A stretch of 64,000 bases of DNA from Rhodanobacter sp. AS-Z3. Lineage in GTDB: Bacteria; Pseudomonadota; Gammaproteobacteria; Xanthomonadales; Rhodanobacteraceae. The notes below the pieces were generated by a model, which was given only the letters and a program-made list of their open reading frames with translations, was not told where the DNA came from and did not search any database. Positions within the stretch are counted from its first letter, which is position 1. Each line of letters starts with the position of its first letter. The translations under genes were made by a program, and so were the position numbers. Where the stretch lies: the NCBI RefSeq assembly GCF_029224025.1, contig NZ_CP119392.1:2007001-2071000 (forward strand). Reading direction: 5' to 3'. Below, piece after piece: positions 27,569-39,156 of the stretch.

Positions 27569-27597
27569 CAGACTGCCGGTCAGGCGACGGCAGTCTG
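27569..27597. terminator. 10-bp inverted repeat between convergent genes
   Basis: CAGACTGCCG and CGGCAGTCTG around a 9-nt loop, overlapping the last codons of the minus-strand gene. No T-run follows in either direction, so termination is plausible but not certain. Confidence 0.45.
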
Positions 27598-28023
27598 CTG
27601 CATCCAGCTGTCGACCGTGCTGGTCTGTCCCTGGCCGTGCACTTCCTTCAGTTCGCGCAGCAACTGCATCAGCTGGCGGGAATGGGCTTGCAAGCTGCGA
27701 TGCGGCGAATTCTTGGTCTCGTGATAAGCCACGGCCAGCCACAAGGCAATGCCGCGCATCGCCACTTCGGCATTGCCGGAGCGGGCGCGCTCGTAACCAG
27801 CCTCGGTGCCTTGCCCCCACGGCAGGTAGCGCGCTTCCGGCGCGGTGCCATGCAGGTGCGGAAAATCGCTCTGCGAGGCCTGTCCGATTTCACGCAGGGT
27901 GAAGGTGCTGAGCCGTTCACGCTGGCGCTTCGGCAGCGTTCGCACGATACGTTCGATATCACGGAATTGGCGGCTCAACTGGCGCGCGCGCATCATCACA
28001 AGGAAAGGCGTAAGAATTTGCAT
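27580..28023 (-). CDS. hypothetical protein
   Basis: 147 residues from the ATG at 28021-28023, preceded by GAGGGG. The N-terminus MQILTPFLVMMRARQLSRQF is amphipathic rather than a clear signal peptide. The rest is helical: FRDIERIVRTLPKRQRERLS, RGIALWLAVAYHETKNS and LMQLLRELKEVHGQ. It stands alone and is convergent with the lytic transglycosylase. No family recognised. Confidence 0.75.
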   Translation of the reverse strand: MQILTPFLVMMRARQLSRQFRDIERIVRTLPKRQRERLSTFTLREIGQASQSDFPHLHGTAPEARYLPWGQGTEAGYERARSGNAEVAMRGIALWLAVAYHETKNSPHRSLQAHSRQLMQLLRELKEVHGQGQTSTVDSWMQQTAVA

Positions 28024-28283
28024 GAGTTCCCCTCGGTGCCTGAATTCAACCGTGCCCCTGTGCACGACTCCGGGGCGCGATGTTAGCAGGGACTTGTCCA
28101 AAATTGCGCGCTGGGCGTCACATACTGACGTGCCGCGTCAGTTATTTGTCTGCTCTATCGCGCAACAGTCACCGAGAAATGCCGTGCTTTATCGTGATTT
28201 TGTCACGGCAAATTCATGATTTGGTTGATGTTTCGTGGGTGGCGCGGGTAGCCAAGTCAACGCCTGAAGGCATGGCTGGGGGT
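28024..28283. other. 260-nt spacer with two dyads, comparatively AT-rich
   Basis: No gene seen. Two inverted repeats occur: ACTGACG / CGTCAGT with 5-nt loop at 28124-28142 and TGCCGTG / CACGGCA with 17-nt loop at 28180-28210. Neither is followed by a T-run, so they may be operators or RNA hairpins between psd and the gene downstream. Confidence 0.5.
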
Positions 28284-29129
28284 TCAGCCCTGCGCTTGTC
28301 CCAGCCGCTGCCCCACCTGCACGGCTTGTTGCGGAGTGAGTTGATCCAGCTCCGCCGTGCCTTCAGGCAACAACATGATCACGGTTGAACCCATGTTGAA
28401 GCGGGCCATTTCGGCGAAGCGCTCCAGCGTGATGTTCTGACCGGCGAATGACTTTCGCTTGATCGACGAGGCGTACGGTGGAATCACCAGGCCATCCCAA
28501 ACCGTGGCGACCGACGAGACCAGAATCGCGCCCACCATCACCACCACGAACGGACCGTGTTCCCCGTCGAAATGGCAGACCAGTCGTTCATTGCGGGCAA
28601 ACAGGCGCGGGATGGCCGCGACCGCGAACGGCGCCACGCTGAAGATCCGCCCTGGAACATGCACCGTTTCGCGCAGCGTGCCTTTCAGCGGCATGTGCAC
28701 GCGGTGGTAGTCGCGTGGCGACAGGTAGACGGTGACGAAGCGGCCATTGCGATACGGTGCGGCCGCAGCCTCGTCGCCACCGAGCAGCTCGGCCGCGGTG
28801 TATTCCTGCCCCTTGGCCTGGAAAATTCGGCCCTCGACGATCGCGCCGGACTGGCTGATGCGGCCATCGGCGGGCGAGATCAGTGCGGAGGCGGCGGCAT
28901 CAGCCCGGCGGGCATCGGGGCGCAGCTTTCGCGTGAAGAACGCATTGAAATGCTGGTAGCTCAGCGGATCAGGCTGCGCCGCCTCCGCCATGTTGACGTT
29001 GTAATTACGCACGATGGTGCTGATCAGCCAGTTTTTCCACGGCGCGAAGGTCCAGCGGGTGGCCCAGTAGACCACCCGCGACAGGGCGCGGTGCGGCAGG
29101 ATGTATTGGAGCAATACGTTGAAAGTCAT
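28284..29129 (-). CDS. psd: phosphatidylserine decarboxylase proenzyme
   Basis: 281 residues. Makes phosphatidylethanolamine from phosphatidylserine at the inner membrane. The autocleavage site is MGST, with Ser248 becoming the pyruvoyl group of the small subunit. Further signatures: [20 protein letters not shown] (catalytic Asp), [14 protein letters not shown] and [14 protein letters not shown] (an insertion relative to E. coli). Divergent from prmB. Length fits the family (about 280-320). Confidence 0.96.
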   Translation of the reverse strand: MTFNVLLQYILPHRALSRVVYWATRWTFAPWKNWLISTIVRNYNVNMAEAAQPDPLSYQHFNAFFTRKLRPDARRADAAASALISPADGRISQSGAIVEGRIFQAKGQEYTAAELLGGDEAAAAPYRNGRFVTVYLSPRDYHRVHMPLKGTLRETVHVPGRIFSVAPFAVAAIPRLFARNERLVCHFDGEHGPFVVVMVGAILVSSVATVWDGLVIPPYASSIKRKSFAGQNITLERFAEMARFNMGSTVIMLLPEGTAELDQLTPQQAVQVGQRLGQAQG

Positions 29130-29166
29130 CGGCTCAGTATAAGCGGTGGGCGGCCCGCGCAGGCCT

Positions 29167-29172
29167 TATAAT
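29167..29172 (+). promoter_or_regulatory. -10 element of probable prmB promoter
   Basis: TATAAT 33 nt before the GTG start of prmB and 38 nt from the divergent psd start. The -35 position lacks a good match. Confidence 0.4.
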
Positions 29173-29204
29173 CGCTGGCCAATCTTCAGCCCCTCTGGAT
29201 CGCC

Positions 29205-30131
29205 GTGACCGCCGAGCTTGCCACCATCATCGACTTCATCCGTTATGGCGCCAGCCGTTTCTCCGCGGCCGGGCTGACCTTCGGGCACAGCCACGACAAC
29301 CCGATCGACGAGGCCACCCACCTGGTGCTGGCTAGTTTGCACCTACCGCCGGATATCCCCCCGGCCTATGGCGCGGGTCGGCTCACCGCCGAGGAACGCG
29401 CGAACGTGCTCTCGTTGATCGAGCGTCGTGTGAGCGAGCGTCTGCCGGTGGCTTATCTGGTTGGCGAAACCTGGTTTGCGGGGCTGAAATTCAAGAGCGA
29501 TCGCCGCGCACTGGTGCCGCGCTCGCCGATCGCCGAGTTGATCGAGTCGGGCTTTGCGCCATGGCTGGACGAGCGCCACATCGAGCGCGCGCTCGACCTG
29601 TGCACGGGCTCTGGCTGCATCGGCATTGCCATGGCCGAGTACAACCCGGACTGGCAGGTCGACATTGTCGACATCAGCGACGAGGCCTTGTCGCTGGCGC
29701 GCGAGAACATCGTGTTCCAGCACCTCGAGGGCCGGGTCGAGGCGATCCAGTCCGACCTGTTTGCCGGCGTTAAGGATCGTCGCTACGACCTGATCGTGTC
29801 CAATCCGCCGTATGTCACCGAGGACGAATATGCCGCCTTGCCGCGCGAATACGCTCATGAGCCGAAGCTGGGCCTGACGTCGGGCGTGGATGGTCTGGAC
29901 CTGTGTCTGCGCATGCTGGACGAGGCGGCCGACCAGCTCACCGAAGACGGCTTGCTGATCGTCGAAGTAGGCGAGAGCGAGCACGCCCTGGCTGCGCTGC
30001 TGCCACAAGTACCGTTCATCTGGATCGAGTTCAAGGTTGGCCAGATGGGCGTGTTTGCGCTGGAACGGCGCGACCTGGTCGAGCATGCTGCCGTGATCAA
30101 GGCCGCTGCCACGGCCCGCCACGCACGCTGA
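29205..30131 (+). CDS. prmB: 50S ribosomal protein uL3 glutamine methyltransferase
   Basis: 308 residues with a GTG start. Methylates a glutamine of ribosomal protein L3. SAM motif I LDLCTGSGCIGIAMA (131-143), acidic VDISDEALSLA, and the catalytic SNPPY motif at 199-203. RALVPRSPIAELIE just before the SAM domain is the PrmB form of the PrmC/HemK lead-in, and the helical N-domain has FGHSHDNPIDEATHLV. Immediately followed, without spacing, by a GNAT gene. Confidence 0.94.
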   Translation: MTAELATIIDFIRYGASRFSAAGLTFGHSHDNPIDEATHLVLASLHLPPDIPPAYGAGRLTAEERANVLSLIERRVSERLPVAYLVGETWFAGLKFKSDRRALVPRSPIAELIESGFAPWLDERHIERALDLCTGSGCIGIAMAEYNPDWQVDIVDISDEALSLARENIVFQHLEGRVEAIQSDLFAGVKDRRYDLIVSNPPYVTEDEYAALPREYAHEPKLGLTSGVDGLDLCLRMLDEAADQLTEDGLLIVEVGESEHALAALLPQVPFIWIEFKVGQMGVFALERRDLVEHAAVIKAAATARHAR

Positions 30132-30689
30132 ATGATGGAGCTGGTCACGGCGCGGTTGAAGATCGACGCGCTGCGTTCGGCGGATGCGGCAGGCCTGTTT
30201 GCCTGCCGCGCCGAGCCTTCCGTGGCGCTTTATCAAGGCTGGTGTCCGGCTGATCTTGCGGCGGCCCGCGAATTCATCGAAGAGCAGCCGCAGTCGCCGT
30301 CCAGTGGCTGGTTTCAGCGTGCCATCCGTTTACGTGAGAACGGCACGCTGATCGGCGACTTGGGCGTGTGCCTGCCGGAAGACCCGCAGGATTCGGTCGA
30401 GTTCGGCGTGAGCCTTGCGCCGGCTTACCAGGGACGTGGCTATTCCAGCGAGGCGGTGCGCGCGTTGTTTGCCTTCGTCTTTGACGAGCTTGGCCGCCAT
30501 CGCATCCATGCCTCGGTTGACCCGCGCAACCTCGCCAGTATGGCGATGCTGCAAGCGCTGGGCATGCGCCAGGAAGCGCATCACCGCGAGAGCCTGTGGT
30601 TCAAGGGCGAGTGGGTCGATGACGTGATTTTCGCCCTGTTGCAACAAGAGTGGCGCTCGCGGCAGGCAGGCGGGGCTCATCACGGGTAA
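30132..30689 (+). CDS. GNAT family N-acetyltransferase (RimJ/RimL type)
   Basis: 185 residues, starting at the base after the prmB stop, so likely co-translated. [18 protein letters not shown] is the usual opening; the acetyl-CoA loop is [20 protein letters not shown], and [20 protein letters not shown] with [14 protein letters not shown] ends the fold. Members acetylate ribosomal-protein N-termini, antibiotics or small amines; the substrate cannot be told here, though pairing with prmB fits a ribosomal-protein target (inference). Confidence 0.88.
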   Translation: MMELVTARLKIDALRSADAAGLFACRAEPSVALYQGWCPADLAAAREFIEEQPQSPSSGWFQRAIRLRENGTLIGDLGVCLPEDPQDSVEFGVSLAPAYQGRGYSSEAVRALFAFVFDELGRHRIHASVDPRNLASMAMLQALGMRQEAHHRESLWFKGEWVDDVIFALLQQEWRSRQAGGAHHG

Positions 30690-30723
30690 GCTGTGCCGGT
30701 TATCCTGTGGACGTCCAAACCCC

Positions 30724-31812
30724 GTGTCCAGCAATTCGTTCGGCAAACTCCTTACCGTCACCACATTCGGCGAAAGTCATGGGCCGGCGATCGGCTGCGT
30801 GATCGACGGCTGCCCGCCGGGGCTGGCCATCGCCGCGGAGGAATTTCGGCATGATCTCGAACGCCGTGCCACCGGCCGCAGTCGCTACACCTCGCAGCGG
30901 CACGAAGCGGATGACGTGGAAATTCTTTCCGGCGTGTACGAGGGCAAGACTACCGGCACGCCCATCGCGCTGCTGATTCGCAACACCGATCAGCGCAGCA
31001 AGGATTACGGCGACATCGTGCAGACGTTCCGCCCGGGGCATGCCGATTACACCTACTGGCAGAAGTACGGCATCCGCGATCCACGCGGTGGTGGCCGGTC
31101 GTCGGCGCGGGAAACCACGATGCGCGTGGCCGCCGGCGTCGTGGCGAAAAAATGGCTGGCTGAGCGGCATGGTGTGCGCGTGCGCGGTTTTCTGGCGCAG
31201 ATCGGTGATGTGGCGCCTGACTCTTTCGACTGGGACGCGGTGGAACAGAACCCGTTCTTCTGGCCGGATACGGCCCAGGTGCCTTCGCTGGAAGCCTATA
31301 TCAATGCATTGCGCAAATCCGGCGATTCGGTCGGTGCGCGCGTCAACGTGGTGGCCGATGGCGTGCCGCCGGGTTGGGGTGAGCCGATTTACGGCAAGCT
31401 CGATGGTGATCTGGCCAGTGCCTTGATGTCGATCAACGCGGTCAAGGGTATCGAGATCGGTGACGGCTTCGCCGCCGTCAGTCAGCGCGGCAGTGAGCAC
31501 CGTGACGAAATGCGTTTGGACGGCTTTACGTCCAATCATGCGGGCGGTATCCTCGGTGGCATCAGTAGCGGTCAGCCGGTTACTGCGTCGATCGTCTTGA
31601 AGCCAACCTCCAGCATCCTGATTCCCGGTCACAGCGTGAATCTGGCGGGTGATTCGGTGGATGTGGTCACCAAGGGGCGGCACGACCCCTGTGTCGGCAT
31701 TCGCGCCACGCCGATCGCGGAGGCGATGATGGCGCTGGTGCTGATGGATCACGCCTTGCGCCATCGCGCGCAATGTGGCGATGTGGGGGCGGTCGAGCCG
31801 CGCATTGCCTGA
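30724..31812 (+). CDS. aroC: chorismate synthase
   Basis: 362 residues, GTG start. Last step of the shikimate pathway: anti-elimination of phosphate from EPSP using reduced FMN. Conserved signatures: [62 protein letters not shown], and the C-terminal KPTSSI and [19 protein letters not shown]. Length normal. Supplies chorismate to the tryptophan genes further along, though not in the same operon. Confidence 0.97.
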   Translation: MSSNSFGKLLTVTTFGESHGPAIGCVIDGCPPGLAIAAEEFRHDLERRATGRSRYTSQRHEADDVEILSGVYEGKTTGTPIALLIRNTDQRSKDYGDIVQTFRPGHADYTYWQKYGIRDPRGGGRSSARETTMRVAAGVVAKKWLAERHGVRVRGFLAQIGDVAPDSFDWDAVEQNPFFWPDTAQVPSLEAYINALRKSGDSVGARVNVVADGVPPGWGEPIYGKLDGDLASALMSINAVKGIEIGDGFAAVSQRGSEHRDEMRLDGFTSNHAGGILGGISSGQPVTASIVLKPTSSILIPGHSVNLAGDSVDVVTKGRHDPCVGIRATPIAEAMMALVLMDHALRHRAQCGDVGAVEPRIA

Positions 31813-31842
31813 ACTTCAATCGTCGCAACCGGAACCACGTCG

Positions 31843-32832
31843 ATGACTGACAAGCCGCGCGTATGGGTTTCCCGTCCTACCTTTCCGGGTGTCATAGCAC
31901 GGCTCGATCCGTATTTCGAGGTGACCGTCGAAGCGGATGAGCGCAAGTTCAGTCCGTCCGAACTGGCGGCCCGGCTGGCTGGACAGGACGCTGCCATCGT
32001 CGGGCTGAAGGATCGCATCGGCGCCGCCGAGATCGCCGGCGCCGAGCGGCTGCGCATGGTGGCCAATCTGGCGGTTGGCTATGACAACATCGACCTGGAT
32101 GCGCTGAGCGCGGCCGGCATTGCCGTATCCAACACGGCCGACGTACTGAACGAAAGCGTGGCCGACTACACCTGGGCTTTGCTGCTTGGCGCGGCGCGCC
32201 GAATGAGTGCTGCCGAACGCTGGTTGCGCGACGGCCACTGGCAGGCGACCGAGTTCAAGGCCTGGCTGGGCAGTGATGTGCGCGGTCGCACACTCGGCAT
32301 CCTCGGCATGGGGCGCATCGGTCAGGCGATTGCCCGGCGGGCGGTCGGCTTTGGCATGCCGGTGATCTATTACAACCGCACCCGCTTGCCCGAGGCGGAC
32401 GAGCGTGCCTGCAACGCGCGCCATGTCGACAAGCAACAATTGCTGCGTGAAGCGGATTTTCTGGTGCTGGCGCTGCCGCTGACCACGCAAACCCGTCACG
32501 CCATTGGTGCGCCCGAGCTGGCGCTGATGAAGGCGACGGCGATGCTGATCAATATTGCCCGTGGCGGCATCGTCGATGATGCGGCACTGGCCGCTGCCCT
32601 GCGCGAACGACGCCTCGCCGGTGCCGCGCTGGATGTGTTCGAAGGCGAGCCAAAGGTGCACCCGGCCTTGCTTACGCTCGACAACGTGGTGCTCAGCCCG
32701 CATATCGCCAGCGCCACCACCGATACTCGCCGCGCAATGACCTCGGTGGCGGTGGACAATGTGCTGGCGATGTTCGGTCACGGCCCCAACGCGGGCCGTC
32801 CGCCCAACCTTCTCAACCCGAACGTGCTGTGA
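31843..32832 (+). CDS. D-isomer 2-hydroxyacid dehydrogenase (GhrB-like)
   Basis: 329 residues. NAD(P)-binding GILGMGRIGQAIARRAVGF (about 150-170), catalytic Arg in NIARGGIVDDAAL, a Glu further on and His in LSPHIASATTDTRRAM. N-terminal ANLAVGYDNIDLDALSAAGI is the catalytic-domain signature. Resembles glyoxylate/hydroxypyruvate or 2-ketogluconate reductases. Lies 30 nt after aroC and 37 nt before asd, suggesting one transcript. The precise substrate is uncertain. Confidence 0.88.
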   Translation: MTDKPRVWVSRPTFPGVIARLDPYFEVTVEADERKFSPSELAARLAGQDAAIVGLKDRIGAAEIAGAERLRMVANLAVGYDNIDLDALSAAGIAVSNTADVLNESVADYTWALLLGAARRMSAAERWLRDGHWQATEFKAWLGSDVRGRTLGILGMGRIGQAIARRAVGFGMPVIYYNRTRLPEADERACNARHVDKQQLLREADFLVLALPLTTQTRHAIGAPELALMKATAMLINIARGGIVDDAALAAALRERRLAGAALDVFEGEPKVHPALLTLDNVVLSPHIASATTDTRRAMTSVAVDNVLAMFGHGPNAGRPPNLLNPNVL

Positions 32833-32869
32833 GCAGCGCGCTTTACCTTTCCCGAGAGCAAGACATCCC

Positions 32870-33901
<1,032 letters not shown>

Positions 33902-33902
33902 A

Positions 33903-34199
33903 ATGCGTTGTATCCAAGTTATTGTATTTTCTGCATTCATCTCGTCGGGCGTGGTCATGGCCACCAGCCCGGCGTCGGTGCATCAAGACGCCAAATCAAC
34001 CACGCCCGCGCCGCTGAAGGTGCAGCGGAAACTGGTGGAGAGCCAGGCGCAGGTCCGGCGCCTGGAACGGGACGTTCATCAGCAGGAATTGGACAGCCAG
34101 CGGGCCAGTCAGCGACTGCAGCAGCAGGACCAGGTAATCGCCGAATTGCAAAAGCAACTGCAGGCATTGCAGCCGCCTCCTTCTGGTGGGCAGCACTGA
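33903..34199 (+). CDS. small exported coiled-coil protein between asd and fimV
   Basis: 98 residues, ATG two bases after the asd stop. MRCIQVIVFSAFISSGVVMA is a signal peptide; the mature part is one amphipathic helix (PLKVQRKLVESQAQVRRLER, then QRLQQQDQVIAELQKQLQAL) ending in a Pro/Gly tail. Spacing implies coupling to asd, while the product is probably periplasmic. It may be an accessory of the FimV system next door, but that is inference from position only. Confidence 0.75.
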   Translation: MRCIQVIVFSAFISSGVVMATSPASVHQDAKSTTPAPLKVQRKLVESQAQVRRLERDVHQQELDSQRASQRLQQQDQVIAELQKQLQALQPPPSGGQH

Positions 34200-34370
34200 A
34201 TTGTGGTGCCGCGGTGAGAACACACCACAGCAATACGCTGCAAGTATTCGCCACGCCTATTGTTGATTGGCCCTCATATAACTAAAGTGGCACATCGTTT
34301 GGGGCTGTAGTCGCTGTCGCGGCCATGCCAATTTGAGAGATTTGCGTCTGGATCGTTCGGGGGAACACGC

Positions 34371-36728
34371 ATGAATCGTTCGTTGAAGTTGTCGATGTTG
34401 ATCGCGTTGGCGTTGGGTACCAGTCAGGCGATGGCCATGGATATGGGCCAGGTCCAGATCAAGTCGGCGCTGGGTCAGCCGCTGCTGGCCGAGATCCCGC
34501 TCCATCCAGACAATGCGGCGGAACTGCAGAATCTGCAGATCCGGTTGGCTTCCAGCGAGCAATTCGCGCGCGCCGGCATCGTCGGCGGCCGGACCTCGAT
34601 CCCGCTGACGTTCAGTGTGGCCAATGCCGGCGGCAGCCATCCGGTGATCCGCATTACCAGTACGGCGCCGATAGACGATCCGTTTCTCGATCTGCTGATT
34701 GAAGTGAACGGCAAGGCCGGCACGAGCGTGCGTGAGTACGCGATCCTGCTGGACCCGCCGAATGCGCAGACGAAAGCTGCTGTGGCGGCAACGCCTGCGC
34801 CCGCTCAGCCTGCCCAGCGACCGAAGCCGGCCGCTACAGCACCGGTCGCCGCCGCTCAGCCGAAACCGGTTGCTGCCGCGCCGGCACCGAAAGCTTCCGC
34901 AGCGGTGCCCAATGATGGCCAGATCGGCACGGTCAGCCGTGGACAAACCTTGTCTGGCATCGCGCGCGACGCGGCGCCTGCCGGTGTCGACGTGCAGCAG
35001 ATGATGCTGGCGATCAAGCAGGCCAATCCGGATGCGTTCTACCGCGACAATATCAACGCGCTGAAGACTGGCGCGGTGCTGCGGATGCCGAGCACGGCCG
35101 AAGCACAAGCCATGACGATCGCCGCAGCTGTTGCCGAGGTTCGTCGGCAGAACAGTGATTGGCGTGCCGGCGTGCCGGGCAAGCCCACGGTGGTGGCTGA
35201 TGCCGCGGCTCGCACTGCCGCTTCTGCTGCGCCCACCAGCGCTGCCGATACCGGTGACCGACTCGCGCTGGTGCCGGCGAAGCAGGGCAGTGGTAGCAGC
35301 AGTCAGGGCGCGGGTTCCAATGACAAATCCAGTGCCAGTTTGCGGCAGGATCTGCTGCGATCCAAGGAGAGCCTGGCCAGTCTTCAGCAGCAGAGCTCGG
35401 ATCTGAAGACGCGTCTGAAAGATCTGGGCGACATCAACAGCAAGAATGAGCGGCTGCTGTCGCTTAAGGACAGCGAGATTGCCGAACTGCAGGCCAAGCT
35501 CGCCGCGGCGCAGAAGAATGCTGGCGCCAAGGTTGCACCGGCGGCGGCAGCAAGTGCGGTGAAGCCGGCTGCGACACCGGCCGTTGCGGTGGTGCCTGTT
35601 GAGAAGGAGCCGGCGCGCGCCGGTACCGTGGCGAATGCGGCGAACACGCCGGTCGTTGCCACCGTCACGCCGGCAGCCGCGTCCACGGCCGCCAGCACCC
35701 CGGTTTCTGCAGCCACTGCGGTAGTTGCGCCCGTGCCGGTCGTGGTGCCGGCAAAACCAGTGGTGAAGCCGGCTACCAAGAGTGCCGTCAAGCAGCCGAT
35801 GGCAACGCCGGCAGCGGTCGAAGAGCAGCCTTGGTTCATGCAGACGTGGGCTTGGGCAGCGGGCGCCGGCGTAGCGGTGTTGCTGATCTTGTTGGCCATG
35901 CTGGGTCGTCGGCGCAAACCGGCTGCGGCAGCAGCACCCAAGGCATCCTCGTCGCTGGCCGATCGCTTCGGCTCGGCGAATGGTGGTGCCGGACACGATC
36001 TGCTGGGCGACGACACCGACCAGGACGAGCTGCTTGACCAACTGGCCGAGCATCCGGACGACATCTATCTGCATCTGGAGCTGGTCACGCTGTATTACTC
36101 GCGTCGTGACGTCGAGCACTTCGAGGCGGCGGCTGAGGCGATGCACGCCCATATCACCGATCCACAGCAGGATGAGTGGCAGGACGTGGTGCACATGGGT
36201 GAAGACCTGGCGCCGGGTCACCCGCTGTTCGATCACCACGAAGAACCGGCAGCGCATGCCGATGACGAGGGCCATGGCGCGTTCAATATCGACGACTATT
36301 CGGCTGCAGACGATGCACCCACGGTCGTTTCGTCGATGCCGCCGTTGCCCGGCGCGGGCCCGAAAAAGGTCAGCGAATACAACTTCAATTTTGACCTCAC
36401 CCACCCGGCGCCTGACGCGCCAGCTTCCGCTCCTGTTGCAACGGCGCCGGAAGATGTCACCGTGGTTGCGCCGCTTGCGGCAGAGCCGACAGAGCCGGTT
36501 TCCAGCTGGAATTTCGATGAGTCGACCAACAGTTCGGATCTGGCGGACGATGGCGAGGGCTTGGGCAACTTCAGCGATGATCCGGTGGATACCAAGCTCG
36601 ATCTGGCGCGTGCCTACGTCGACATGGGTGATGCCGAGGGGGCTCGTGCCATGCTGGGCGAAGTGATCAAGGAAGGCAGCCAGACGCAACAGGACGCGGC
36701 GAAGCGCTTGCTGGACAGTCTGGCTTGA
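34371..36728 (+). CDS. fimV: FimV-family polar scaffold protein
   Basis: 785 residues. Signal peptide 1-22, then the FimV N-terminal domain ([19 protein letters not shown]), a Pro/Ala linker, a LysM peptidoglycan-binding module (about 184-240, [20 protein letters not shown]), a coiled coil ([19 protein letters not shown]), a low-complexity Ala/Val/Pro stretch, one membrane helix (about 492-508) and an acidic cytoplasmic region ending in the conserved FimV C-terminal domain ([19 protein letters not shown]). FimV organises the cell pole and promotes type IV pilus and c-di-GMP/cAMP-dependent motility in Pseudomonas. Followed by a strong terminator. Confidence 0.95.
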   Translation: MNRSLKLSMLIALALGTSQAMAMDMGQVQIKSALGQPLLAEIPLHPDNAAELQNLQIRLASSEQFARAGIVGGRTSIPLTFSVANAGGSHPVIRITSTAPIDDPFLDLLIEVNGKAGTSVREYAILLDPPNAQTKAAVAATPAPAQPAQRPKPAATAPVAAAQPKPVAAAPAPKASAAVPNDGQIGTVSRGQTLSGIARDAAPAGVDVQQMMLAIKQANPDAFYRDNINALKTGAVLRMPSTAEAQAMTIAAAVAEVRRQNSDWRAGVPGKPTVVADAAARTAASAAPTSAADTGDRLALVPAKQGSGSSSQGAGSNDKSSASLRQDLLRSKESLASLQQQSSDLKTRLKDLGDINSKNERLLSLKDSEIAELQAKLAAAQKNAGAKVAPAAAASAVKPAATPAVAVVPVEKEPARAGTVANAANTPVVATVTPAAASTAASTPVSAATAVVAPVPVVVPAKPVVKPATKSAVKQPMATPAAVEEQPWFMQTWAWAAGAGVAVLLILLAMLGRRRKPAAAAAPKASSSLADRFGSANGGAGHDLLGDDTDQDELLDQLAEHPDDIYLHLELVTLYYSRRDVEHFEAAAEAMHAHITDPQQDEWQDVVHMGEDLAPGHPLFDHHEEPAAHADDEGHGAFNIDDYSAADDAPTVVSSMPPLPGAGPKKVSEYNFNFDLTHPAPDAPASAPVATAPEDVTVVAPLAAEPTEPVSSWNFDESTNSSDLADDGEGLGNFSDDPVDTKLDLARAYVDMGDAEGARAMLGEVIKEGSQTQQDAAKRLLDSLA

Positions 36729-36750
36729 GATTCCCGCTTCGCTGACTGCG

Positions 36751-36784
36751 CATCGGGCCGGCTTAGCCGGCCCGATGTCGTTTT
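36751..36784 (+). terminator. Rho-independent terminator after fimV
   Basis: Perfect 12-bp GC-rich stem CATCGGGCCGGC with a TTA loop, followed by TCGTTTT, 22 nt after the fimV stop. Confidence 0.88.
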
Positions 36785-36828
36785 GGCCTGCTAATCTTTG
36801 CTGTTTCCGAACAGGTTTTGCACGATCC

Positions 36829-37599
36829 ATGCGTATTGCCCTGGGTATTGAATACGACGGCACCGACTTCTGCGGCTGGCAGCGGCTGAAGGCGGATGCC
36901 AGCGTGCAGGGTGCACTGGAACAGGCGCTGTCGAAGGTGGCGGCGCATCCGGTCGAGGTCAGTTGCGCCGGGCGTACCGACGCGGGTGTGCATGGTCGCT
37001 GCCAGGTCGTGCATTTCGATACCGAGGCGCAACGTGACATGCGTAGTTGGGTGCTGGGAACGTGTTCGAACCTGCCCACCAGCGTGGCTGTGCTGTGGGC
37101 GCAACCGGTGCTGGACAGCTTCCACGCGCGCTATGCGGCACGCAGCCGGCGCTATCGTTATCACATTCTCAATCGACAGGTGCGCGCCGCGCTGGATGCG
37201 CGCTACGTCACCTGGGAGCGGCTGCCGCTGGATGCCGAACGCATGCATGCCGCGGCGCAGTCGCTGCTGGGCGAACATGACTTCAGTGCGTTCCGTGCCT
37301 TGTCCTGCCAGGCTGCGCACCCCCGGCGCACGGTGCTGGCGGTGAGTGTGCGACGCGAGGGCGAGCAGTTGTTTGTCGAGATCGAGGCGAACGCCTTCCT
37401 GCATCACATGGTGCGCAATATTGTCGGTTCGCTGCTGCTGATTGGTCGCGGCGAGCGGCCGATCGAATGGCTGGGCGAATTGCTCGCCGGCCGCGACCGC
37501 CAGGTTGCCGGCCCCACCGCGCCGGCCTCGGGGCTGACGTTCATCGGTCCGCGTTACGAGCGTCATTGGGGATTGCCAATGGAGGTGAGTCAGTCATGA
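36829..37599 (+). CDS. truA: tRNA pseudouridine(38-40) synthase
   Basis: 256 residues from the ATG at 36829. Isomerises U38-U40 in the anticodon stem of tRNAs. Catalytic Asp51 in [12 protein letters not shown], the start [18 protein letters not shown], and [20 protein letters not shown] near the C-terminus. Overlaps trpF as ATGA, the arrangement known from many gammaproteobacteria. Confidence 0.96.
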   Translation: MRIALGIEYDGTDFCGWQRLKADASVQGALEQALSKVAAHPVEVSCAGRTDAGVHGRCQVVHFDTEAQRDMRSWVLGTCSNLPTSVAVLWAQPVLDSFHARYAARSRRYRYHILNRQVRAALDARYVTWERLPLDAERMHAAAQSLLGEHDFSAFRALSCQAAHPRRTVLAVSVRREGEQLFVEIEANAFLHHMVRNIVGSLLLIGRGERPIEWLGELLAGRDRQVAGPTAPASGLTFIGPRYERHWGLPMEVSQS

Positions 37600-38237
37600 C
37601 CCGGATCAAATGTTGCGGCATGACCCGCCTCGAAGACGCGTTGCTGGCGGCGCAGCTGGGCGTGGATGCGATCGGTCTGGTATTCGCCGCGCGCAGCAAG
37701 CGCTGCGTGTCGCTGGGGCAGGCGCGTGCGATTGTCGAGGCGCTGCCACCGTTTGTCAGCACGGTGGCGCTGTTCATGGATGATGATGCCAGTCTGGTGC
37801 GGCAGGTACTGGACGAGGTGCGTCCGACACTGCTGCAGTTTCACGGTCACGAGAGCGACGGGTGGTGCGCGCAGTTCGGGCATCCGTTCGTCAAGGCGAT
37901 TGCGATGGGAGGCGGTGCCACGACATCACCACGCTTCCGCGAACATCCTCGTGCAGCGGCGATCCTGCTCGACGGGCACAGTCCCGGCGAGGCCGGTGGC
38001 AGCGGCAAGACGTTTGACTGGCGGATGCTTCCGGCGGAACTTGGCTGCCCGTTGATCCTGGCCGGTGGACTCGATCCAGACAATGTTGCTGAAGCGATCC
38101 GGATGGCGCAACCGTGGGCCGTGGATGTGGCCAGCGGGATTGAATCGGAACCCGGGATCAAGGATGCCGACAAACTGAGGGCATTCGTCCGTGCCGTTCG
38201 CCAGGTCGACGTGGAACGCCCGCCATCTCTTCGCTGA
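37596..38237 (+). CDS. trpF: phosphoribosylanthranilate isomerase
   Basis: 213 residues from the ATG overlapping the truA stop. Third step of tryptophan synthesis from anthranilate. TIM-barrel signatures: [19 protein letters not shown] with the catalytic Cys7, [29 protein letters not shown] with the catalytic Asp, and [14 protein letters not shown]. Separate transcription unit from trpBA, which lies beyond the convergent trpI gene. The trpE/G/D/C genes are not in the window. Confidence 0.96.
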   Translation: MTRIKCCGMTRLEDALLAAQLGVDAIGLVFAARSKRCVSLGQARAIVEALPPFVSTVALFMDDDASLVRQVLDEVRPTLLQFHGHESDGWCAQFGHPFVKAIAMGGGATTSPRFREHPRAAAILLDGHSPGEAGGSGKTFDWRMLPAELGCPLILAGGLDPDNVAEAIRMAQPWAVDVASGIESEPGIKDADKLRAFVRAVRQVDVERPPSLR

Positions 38238-38262
38238 GTATTCCCGGCACCAGCTGGCTTGA

Positions 38263-39156
38263 TCAGCCGCCCGCCAATTCCTTGCGCAGCCAGTCGGCCA
38301 GCAACGCCGTGCGTGGGTCAGGCGTTCGCCGAGACGTGGCCAGAATCCACGCCGCCGTGGTCGGTTGGAAGCCCCACGGCGCGACCAGCCGGCCGCTGGC
38401 AAGGTCGTCGGCCACCAGCGGTGCCGGCGCAATGGCCACGCCCAATCCGGCAATCGCCGCTTCCAGCAGGTGGTAAAGGTGCGGGAAGCTCGGCCCCGCT
38501 GCGGCGCGTGGTGCTGGCAGTGCCATGCCTCGCAGCCACTCGGGCCATGCTTGCGGGCGTGATGTGGTGTGCAGCAGCGGTTCGTCCAGCAGGCAATCGG
38601 CGGATTGCCCCTGCAATCGCGACCAACCGGAATAGCCGGGGCTGACCACCGGGCCGGTATGTTCCGGCGCCAGTACTTCTACGTGCCACTGGGCCGGCCA
38701 CGGCGGAGCGGCCAGCAGCAACATCGCGTCGAGCCGATCGAGTTCGCTGGTGGGCGCGGATTCCTGTGCGGACAAATGCAAGGGCAGGGTGGGCAAGTCG
38801 CGACTGAGTCGATCCAGTCGCGGGATCACCCAGCGCGCCAGCAGGCTGCTGGAGCAACCGAGTACAAACGGCGCAGTGGCCACACCCTGGCGCAGGCTGC
38901 CCCAGCTCTCGCGCAACTGCCCAAAGGCGAGACTGGCGCCTTCCTGCAACTGGAGGCCGGCATCCGTCAGTGTCAGTCCTCGGCCCTGGCGTACGAACAG
39001 CGGTCGACCGAGTGCTTCCTCCAGCAGTCGCAATTGCCGGCTGACGGCGCCATGGGTGACGTGCAGCTCCGCTGCGGCGGCCGTGACGCTGCGCAGGCGC
39101 GCCACCGCGTCGAAGGCGCGCAAGGCGTTCAAGGGCGGCAGTTCGCGCTCGGCCAT
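38263..39156 (-). CDS. trpI: TrpI-type LysR regulator of trpBA
   Basis: 297 residues from the ATG at 39154-39156. Winged-helix domain: LPPLNALRAFDAVARLRSVT, AAAELHVTHGAVSRQLRLLE, ALGRPLFVRQGRGLTLTDAG; LysR substrate-binding domain follows. The N-terminus and the position divergent from trpB match Pseudomonas TrpI, which activates trpBA in response to indoleglycerol phosphate. Identification as TrpI rests on synteny plus sequence pattern; a GcvA-like regulator with another effector remains possible. Confidence 0.83.
   Translation of the reverse strand: MAERELPPLNALRAFDAVARLRSVTAAAAELHVTHGAVSRQLRLLEEALGRPLFVRQGRGLTLTDAGLQLQEGASLAFGQLRESWGSLRQGVATAPFVLGCSSSLLARWVIPRLDRLSRDLPTLPLHLSAQESAPTSELDRLDAMLLLAAPPWPAQWHVEVLAPEHTGPVVSPGYSGWSRLQGQSADCLLDEPLLHTTSRPQAWPEWLRGMALPAPRAAAGPSFPHLYHLLEAAIAGLGVAIAPAPLVADDLASGRLVAPWGFQPTTAAWILATSRRTPDPRTALLADWLRKELAGG

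Noticed and set aside
27569..27597. Certain Rho-independent terminator
   Set aside because: The stem is perfect, but no T-run follows on either strand, so it is reported only as possible.
34257..37079. A 940-codon minus-strand open frame opposite fimV
   Set aside because: Arg/Gly/Cys-rich composition mirrors the Ala/Pro codons of fimV and truA; no recognisable motif. A shadow.
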